From an uncultured Fibrobacterota bacterium (GTDB taxonomy: Bacteria; Fibrobacterota; Chitinivibrionia; Chitinivibrionales; CAIOZP01): a stretch of DNA of 11,129 bases. Every line of letters starts with the position of its first letter. The first letter of the stretch is position 1. Made by a program: the position numbers and the translations under genes. The stretch covers positions 1-11,129 of the forward strand of contig CAIOZP010000244.1 of assembly GCA_903862805.1 (NCBI GenBank), in the 5' to 3' direction. Positions 7,038 to 11,129 of this stretch are shown here, piece after piece. The notes below the pieces were generated by a model that was not told the DNA's origin, did no database searches, and saw only the letters and a program-made list of their open reading frames with translations.

Positions 7038-7466
7038 ATGAAGACTGTTGTCGTTAACGCGGAAAAGATCAGCCGCAAATGGTATGTGGTTGACGCTGCT
7101 GACAAGGTGCTCGGACGCCTCTCCTCAGAAGTCGCGACGCTGCTTTCCGGCAAGCGCAAGCCGGCCTTTTCGCCGAATCAGGATCACGGTGATTACGTTA
7201 TTATCGTAAATGCAGACAAGGTTGTCGTTACCGGTAAGAAAGAAACCGATAAGACCTACTTCAAGCATACGGGTTACCCGGGCAACCAGAAAATCCGTGC
7301 GCTTAACGTTCAGCGTGCGAAAGACCCAACTCGAATCGTCGAGCATGCTGTAAAGGGAATGCTTCCGAAGGGCCCGCTTGGTCGTTCGGTTCTTACCAAG
7401 CTTCACGTTTATTCAGGCGCGGAGCATCCTCATGCCGCCCAGCAGCCTGAAGCCATTTCTTTCTGA
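7038..7466 (+). CDS. rplM: Ribosomal protein L13
   Basis: L13 is an early-assembling 23S rRNA-binding protein of the 50S subunit. The 142 residues match the usual bacterial length. Family landmarks are WYVVDAADKVLGRLSSEVA (15-33), the HGDYVIIVNADKVVVTGKK block (50-68), YFKHTGYPG (74-82), VKGMLPKGPLGR (105-116) and KLHVYSGAEHPHAAQQP (121-137). The start at 7038 follows GGAG at 7027-7030, 7 bases before the ATG. It is the first gene of the translation operon and is followed after 18 bases by rpsI, the usual L13-S9 pair. Confidence 0.97.
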   Translation: MKTVVVNAEKISRKWYVVDAADKVLGRLSSEVATLLSGKRKPAFSPNQDHGDYVIIVNADKVVVTGKKETDKTYFKHTGYPGNQKIRALNVQRAKDPTRIVEHAVKGMLPKGPLGRSVLTKLHVYSGAEHPHAAQQPEAISF

Positions 7467-7484
7467 TAATAAGGGAGACTCATT

Positions 7485-7874
7485 TTGGATAATGCAATCA
7501 GAGCAACCGGCAAGCGCAAGTGCGCAATCGCCAGTGTCGTAGTGAAGTCCGGTTCGGGCCGTCGTATTGTGAACGGCAGCAATCTCCTTGACTATCTCAA
7601 GAGCGAGACGCTTCAGGTTGATGTAGAGCAGCCGCTCGAAATTCTCCAGAAGTCGGCCGAGTTCGACGTGACCGTGAAGGTTATCGGCGGCGGTCTTTCG
7701 GGTCAGGCCGGAGCGATCCGTCTTGGTATCGCCCGTGCGCTTTCTCTTATGAGCGAAGACTATCGCAAGGCTCTGCGCAAGGCCGGGTTCCTTACCCGTG
7801 ACTCCCGCGTTGTCGAAAGAAAGAAGTACGGACAGCCTGGTGCGCGCAAACGCTTCCAGTTCTCCAAGCGCTAA
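7485..7874 (+). CDS. rpsI: Ribosomal protein S9 (TTG start)
   Basis: S9 sits in the head of the 30S subunit, and its C-terminal tail reaches the P-site tRNA. The 129 residues are of normal length, with TGKRKCAIASV near the N-terminus (8-18), VIGGGLSGQAGAIRLGIARAL (66-86) and the conserved basic end RKKYGQPGARKRFQFSKR with terminal Lys-Arg. Translation appears to start at TTG 7485: GGGAG lies 8 bases upstream, and the nearby ATG at 7492 is out of frame. It is cotranscribed with rplM. Confidence 0.96.
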   Translation: MDNAIRATGKRKCAIASVVVKSGSGRRIVNGSNLLDYLKSETLQVDVEQPLEILQKSAEFDVTVKVIGGGLSGQAGAIRLGIARALSLMSEDYRKALRKAGFLTRDSRVVERKKYGQPGARKRFQFSKR

Positions 7875-7899
7875 TTCGTTTTATCAAATAATCAAAGCA

Positions 7900-7979
7900 C
7901 GCATGTGGAGCCGGCGGTGGGTGTTCCTTAAATGGAATCGCAGCCGGCGCTGAAACATGCGGGTGAAAAAACCCGGAGG
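7900..7979 (+). promoter_or_regulatory. Structured leader upstream of rpsB
   Basis: The 112-base gap between rpsI and rpsB contains a nested stem. CGCATGT (7900-7906) pairs with ACATGCG (7955-7961). Inside it GCCGGC (7910-7915) pairs with GCCGGC (7943-7948), and TTCC (7924-7927) pairs with GGAA (7934-7937) around a TTAAAT loop. A second small hairpin, GGGT/ACCC (7961-7964 with 7971-7974), directly abuts the GGAGG ribosome-binding site (7975-7979) and shares one base with the outer stem. No T run follows, so it is not an intrinsic terminator. It looks like an autoregulatory ribosomal-protein leader, with S2 the obvious candidate ligand. That role is inference. Confidence 0.55.
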
Positions 7980-7986
7980 TTTTTAA

Positions 7987-8799
7987 ATGTCTTCTGTAAC
8001 GCTCAAAGATCTACTCGAAGCCGGTGCGCATTTCGGTCACCAGACCAAGCGCTGGAATCCCAAGATGAAGAGGTTCATCCTCTGTCCGCGTAACGGCATC
8101 TATATCATTGATCTCAACAAGACTCTTTCTTCCCTCGACACTTTTCTCGAGCGAGTCAAAATTGAAGTTTCCAAAGGCGGCAAGGTTCTCTTCGTCGGAA
8201 CGAAGAAGCAGGTCAAGGACAGCATCCGTGAACAGGCTGAACGTTGCAACATGCCTTATGTCACCGAGCGCTGGCTTGGTGGAATGCTCACGAATTTCAA
8301 GACGATCAAGCAGAGCATAGTCAAACTCGAAAAAATCGAGAAGATGGAAGCCGACGGAACAATTGCGGCTCTTACCAAGCGTGAAGGAACAACCGTTCTC
8401 AAGCGTAAAGACAAGCTTCTTTCCGTTCTTTCCGGTATTCGCAATGTAAAAAAGATTCCTACTGTCGTTTTTGTTGTTGACTCTATCAAAGAGCACATCG
8501 CTCTTGACGAAGCCAATCGCCTTGGCCTGATCACGGCTGGTATCGTCGATACCAACAGCGATCCCGACAAGATTGCCTATCCGATTCCTGCCAACGACGA
8601 CGCCATCAAGTCGGTTCAGCTTATTACAGCAGCTGTTGCCGATGCGATTCTCGAAGCCGCGGCAAATTCCAAAATCGCCGAACTCGAAGAAGAAGCCGCC
8701 GCCGCTGAAGCAGCAGCCGAAGCAGCGAAAGGCGAGGCAGAGGAAGAAGACGAAGATCGTCCGCGTCGCCGCCGTGTCGTGAAAAAGGCAGCTTCCTGA
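7987..8799 (+). CDS. rpsB: Ribosomal protein S2
   Basis: S2 joins the 30S subunit late and supports binding of S1 and mRNA. The conserved core is at 1-227, with LLEAGAHFGHQTKRWNPKM (9-27), FVGTKKQ (69-75), ERWLGGMLTNF (94-104), and VDTNSDPDKIAYPIPANDDA (188-207). Residues 228-270 form an extension beyond the core: an Ala/Glu-rich probable helix, then an acidic run (EEEDED), then RPRRRRVVKKAAS. Such charged tails vary between phyla. The start is certain, with GGAGG 7 bases before the ATG. It is followed by a terminator and tsf, the classic rpsB-tsf pair. Confidence 0.97.
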   Translation: MSSVTLKDLLEAGAHFGHQTKRWNPKMKRFILCPRNGIYIIDLNKTLSSLDTFLERVKIEVSKGGKVLFVGTKKQVKDSIREQAERCNMPYVTERWLGGMLTNFKTIKQSIVKLEKIEKMEADGTIAALTKREGTTVLKRKDKLLSVLSGIRNVKKIPTVVFVVDSIKEHIALDEANRLGLITAGIVDTNSDPDKIAYPIPANDDAIKSVQLITAAVADAILEAAANSKIAELEEEAAAAEAAAEAAKGEAEEEDEDRPRRRRVVKKAAS

Positions 8800-8809
8800 T
8801 TGATTACCG

Positions 8810-8834
8810 AGGCCGCTAACGCGGCCTTTTTTTT
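8810..8834 (+). terminator. Intrinsic terminator between rpsB and tsf
   Basis: AGGCCGC (8810-8816) pairs with GCGGCCT (8821-8827) around a TAAC loop and runs into eight T residues (8827-8834). This is a typical Rho-independent terminator 11 bases after the rpsB stop. Since no good separate promoter for tsf was found in the remaining 38 bases, it probably terminates only part of the transcripts and sets the S2 to EF-Ts ratio. Confidence 0.8.
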
Positions 8835-8872
8835 CTTGAACCGATATAAACAAAAAAAATAAGAGGTATCAA

Positions 8873-9742
8873 ATGGCTATTGATGCACAGACCGTAATGA
8901 AGCTCCGCGAGATGACCGGACTTGGAATGATGGATTGCAAGAAGGCTCTCACCGAGGCCGAAGGCAACATCGAACTCGCAATCGAGAACCTTCGCAAGAA
9001 GGGCGCAGCGACAGCCGCAAAGCGCGCCGATAAAGAAGCGAAGGAAGGTCAGATTTCCATTGTTACCGGTAACGGCGTGACCGCGATTTATGAAGTCAAC
9101 TGCGAGACGGATTTTGTTTCTCTCGGCGATGACTTCCAGTCACTCAAGGCCGGAATCGGCGAGGCTATTCTTGCGAGCAAGCCAGCGAATCTTGAAACTG
9201 CTCTTGAGCTTTCGGTACCGGCATTCGGTGGTCAGACTATCGCTGCCAAGACAACAGAACTCATTGGTAAAATCGGTGAGAAGATAGGTCTTCGCCGCTT
9301 TGCGATCGTGACACCAGTTGCAGGTCAGAAGGTTTTCTCTTATCTGCATGGAACGAAGATCGGTGCCGCAGTTGTGCTTTCTGCCGACAACACCGCCGCT
9401 CTCGATTCATCCGCCGCTGCTGATCTTGGCAAAGACCTCGCCATGCAGATTGCCGCGAACAATCCGGTTTCTGTCAATCAGTCTGAGGTTCCTGCCGACC
9501 TTGTTGCCAAGGAAAAAGAAATCTACATGGCCCAGGCAAAAGAATCCGGCAAGCCGGAAAAGTTCTGGGAAAATATCGTCAACGGCCGCATGTCAAAGTT
9601 CTTTAAAGAAAGCGTTCTGCTTGAGCAGGCGTTCATCCGTGATCCAGAAAAGTCTGTTACCGATCGCATCAATGCCGCAGGCAAAGACGCCGGTGCAACT
9701 TTCACGGTTGTTTCATTCACCCGTTTCCAGCTCGGTGCATAA
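8873..9742 (+). CDS. tsf: Elongation factor Ts
   Basis: EF-Ts is the nucleotide exchange factor that releases GDP from EF-Tu in the cytoplasm. The 289 residues are of normal length. Residues 4-40 form the UBA-like EF-Tu-binding N-domain (VMKLREMTGLGMMDCKKAL). The exchange-critical TDFV is at 79-82 in NCETDFVSLGDDF. Two core subdomains follow, then the C-terminal block with QAKESGKPEKFWENIVNGRM (221-240) and LLEQAFIRDPEKSV. The start at 8873 has GAGG 6 bases upstream. Its stop codon directly abuts the pyrH start, so the two are translationally coupled. Confidence 0.97.
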   Translation: MAIDAQTVMKLREMTGLGMMDCKKALTEAEGNIELAIENLRKKGAATAAKRADKEAKEGQISIVTGNGVTAIYEVNCETDFVSLGDDFQSLKAGIGEAILASKPANLETALELSVPAFGGQTIAAKTTELIGKIGEKIGLRRFAIVTPVAGQKVFSYLHGTKIGAAVVLSADNTAALDSSAAADLGKDLAMQIAANNPVSVNQSEVPADLVAKEKEIYMAQAKESGKPEKFWENIVNGRMSKFFKESVLLEQAFIRDPEKSVTDRINAAGKDAGATFTVVSFTRFQLGA

Positions 9743-10462
9743 TTGGCTTCGCCACAGTACAAACGCATACTGCTGAAGCTCAGCGGTGAAGCTCTTGCAG
9801 GAAGCAAGGGCTTCGGCGTTGATCCTTCCATTACCGCTGCAATAGCCGCCGATCTCAAACCTGTGGTCGATGCCGGTGTTCAGGTCGCCGTTGTGATTGG
9901 TGGTGGCAACTATTTCCGCGGGCTGAGTGGAGCATCGAAAGGTGTTTCGCGAACCGTCGGCGATACAATCGGAATGCTTGCAACCGTCATGAATTCCCTT
10001 CAGGTGCGAGAGGCATTTCGCGCCGCTGGAATCGACGCAATCGTGATGAACGCAATTGACATACGCGAAGCTGGCGAATACTACGTTCCCGAAAACGCTG
10101 TGCGTCATCTCGAAGCCGGTCGTGTTGTAATAATCGGTGCCGGAACCGGCAATCCGTTCTTCACAACCGACACCGCCGCCGCACTACGTGCTGCCGAAAC
10201 CGGCTGCGATGTTCTGCTCAAGGCTACCAAGGTCGATGGCATCTACACCGCCGATCCGGTAAAAGATCCGAGCGCCACCAAGATCGTAAAGCTCACCCAC
10301 AGCGAAGCTCTTTCGCGCGGACTCGAGGTCATGGACAGCACCGCCTTTTCTCTTTGCATGGATAACTCAATTCCGATAATTGTTTTCAAGCTGCTCGAAA
10401 CCGGCAACCTGAACCGTGTTGTCACCGGTGAACCGGTCGGGTCGCTTGTAGCCAAAGGATGA
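9743..10462 (+). CDS. pyrH: UMP kinase (TTG start)
   Basis: This enzyme phosphorylates UMP to UDP with ATP, feeding UTP and CTP synthesis. It belongs to the amino-acid-kinase fold and is usually a hexamer regulated by GTP and UTP. The 239 residues match family length. KLSGEALAG (12-20) is the phosphate-binding start, VIGGGNYFRG (51-60) the glycine loop, VGDTIGMLATVMN (72-84) the UMP region, GTGNPFFTTDTAAALRA (134-150) and KATKVDGIYTADP (160-172) the nucleotide sites. The start is TTG at 9743, directly after the tsf TAA with no intervening base and only a weak GGTG upstream; no better in-frame start is nearby. The frr gene follows after 4 bases. Confidence 0.96.
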   Translation: MASPQYKRILLKLSGEALAGSKGFGVDPSITAAIAADLKPVVDAGVQVAVVIGGGNYFRGLSGASKGVSRTVGDTIGMLATVMNSLQVREAFRAAGIDAIVMNAIDIREAGEYYVPENAVRHLEAGRVVIIGAGTGNPFFTTDTAAALRAAETGCDVLLKATKVDGIYTADPVKDPSATKIVKLTHSEALSRGLEVMDSTAFSLCMDNSIPIIVFKLLETGNLNRVVTGEPVGSLVAKG

Positions 10463-10466
10463 ACCT

Positions 10467-11027
10467 ATGAGCATCAGCCAGATTACCGCCGAAACCAACG
10501 AGCGCATGACTCGCTCGATCGAGAATCTCAAGAAGGAGTTCTCGCGTGTACGAACCGGCCGTGCAACACCGGCCCTGCTCGACGGCATCAAGGTCGATTA
10601 CTACGGAACACCGACGCCCCTTGCTCAGCTTGGAAATATCTCCACGCCAGAGCCGCGCCAGCTCATAATCCAGCCCTGGGAAAAAACTCTGCTCAGTGCA
10701 ATCGAGAAGGCGATCCTCGCTTCCGATCTTGGCATCAATCCCCAAAACGATGGCAACGTTGTTCGCCTGAATATGCCGGAACTCACCGAAGAGCGTCGTC
10801 GTGATCTTGTCAAGAACAGCAAGAAACTCGCAGAAGACGACAAGGTCGCCGTGCGTAACATCCGCCGTGACAGCAATGAGAAAATCAAGAAGCTCGAAAA
10901 AGACAAAGAGCTTTCGCTCGACGACTCTAAAAAGTCCCAGGACGATATTCAAAAAATCACCGACAAGTACATCAAGCTCATTGATGACATGCTTGCAGTG
11001 AAAGAAAAAGAAATCCTCGAAGTCTGA
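10467..11027 (+). CDS. frr: Ribosome recycling factor
   Basis: RRF splits post-termination ribosomes together with EF-G. The 186 residues match the family (about 185). FSRVRTGRATPALLDGI (25-41) and DYYGTPTPLAQLGNIS (44-59) are domain landmarks. LTEERRRDLVKNSKK (106-120) and VRNIRRDSNEKIKKL (129-143) lie in the three-helix bundle, with Arg132 in the conserved rRNA-contacting stretch. It starts with ATG at 10467, 4 bases after pyrH, with AAGGA overlapping the end of pyrH as ribosome-binding site. It closes the operon. Confidence 0.97.
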   Translation: MSISQITAETNERMTRSIENLKKEFSRVRTGRATPALLDGIKVDYYGTPTPLAQLGNISTPEPRQLIIQPWEKTLLSAIEKAILASDLGINPQNDGNVVRLNMPELTEERRRDLVKNSKKLAEDDKVAVRNIRRDSNEKIKKLEKDKELSLDDSKKSQDDIQKITDKYIKLIDDMLAVKEKEILEV

Positions 11028-11040
11028 CAGACTTCGTCTG
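11028..11040 (+). other. Small hairpin after frr
   Basis: CAGAC and GTCTG pair around a TTC loop immediately behind the frr stop. It is too short to be called a terminator on its own, as no T run follows closely. It may stabilise the 3' end or act with the stronger terminator just downstream. Confidence 0.3.
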
Positions 11041-11063
11041 ATTTGGTTTGTTTAAAATTTCTG

Positions 11064-11097
11064 TGCCCGTCTCAATTCGAGACGGGCATTTTCTTTT
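11064..11097 (+). terminator. Intrinsic terminator of the translation operon
   Basis: TGCCCGTCTC (11064-11073) pairs perfectly with GAGACGGGCA (11079-11088) around a 5-base loop, followed by TTTTCTTTT. It lies 36 bases after the frr stop and ends the rplM-to-frr operon. The remaining bases to 11129 show no gene. Confidence 0.85.
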
Positions 11098-11129
11098 GTG
11101 TGTCCAAATCCATTCTTGCCGTGGGTAAA

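Noticed and set aside
8011..8853. Minus-strand frame of 280 codons across rpsB
   Set aside because: It is antisense to the certain S2 gene and would run across the terminator; its composition (Phe/Cys-rich) follows from the opposite strand.
1..11129. CRISPR array, transposon or phage remnants
   Set aside because: No regularly spaced direct repeats, transposase-like frames, integrase motifs or terminal inverted repeats were seen.

Overview
The window reads as chromosomal DNA from a Gram-negative bacterium. My best guess is the FCB group, with Fibrobacterota or a relative most likely. This rests on a secreted FecR/Ig-like protein with a Thr/Asp/Pro/Lys-rich linker, a large beta-helix plus outer-membrane-barrel-like protein, a secreted GH18 enzyme with a short C-terminal tail resembling a sorting domain, and an HU protein with a histone-H1-like tail. 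No 16S rRNA gene or other phylogenetic marker was compared, so the assignment is tentative.

Left part (1-4298, minus strand): a two-gene envelope operon. A consensus-like promoter (TTGACG, 17 bp, TAAAAT) drives a signal-peptide-bearing FecR-domain protein with Ig-like repeats. Two bases after its stop begins a second gene that stays open for 750 codons and runs off the left edge. It encodes a signal peptide, a right-handed beta-helix-like region and a long beta-strand-rich region resembling an outer-membrane barrel.

Middle part (4399-6567): ybeY (16S rRNA maturation endoribonuclease) stands alone on the plus strand. A secreted GH18 (chitinase-type) glycosidase follows. A perfect 16-bp stem lies between the GH18 gene and the convergent HU-family DNA-binding protein gene and could terminate both. 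A 374-bp gene-free, partly AT-rich stretch (6664-7037) holds the HU promoter region and the promoter of the translation operon.

Right part (7038-11129, plus strand): rplM-rpsI-rpsB-tsf-pyrH-frr, meaning ribosomal proteins L13, S9 and S2, elongation factor EF-Ts, UMP kinase and ribosome recycling factor. It has a strong promoter, a structured leader before rpsB, an intrinsic terminator between rpsB and tsf, tight coupling of tsf-pyrH-frr, and an intrinsic terminator at the end. Together these supply ribosome subunits, reload EF-Tu, make UDP for RNA synthesis and recycle ribosomes.

No mobile element, CRISPR array, tRNA or rRNA gene was seen. The least ordinary parts are the FecR/Ig plus beta-helix/barrel pair and the structured rpsB leader. 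Neither is proof of a new system.
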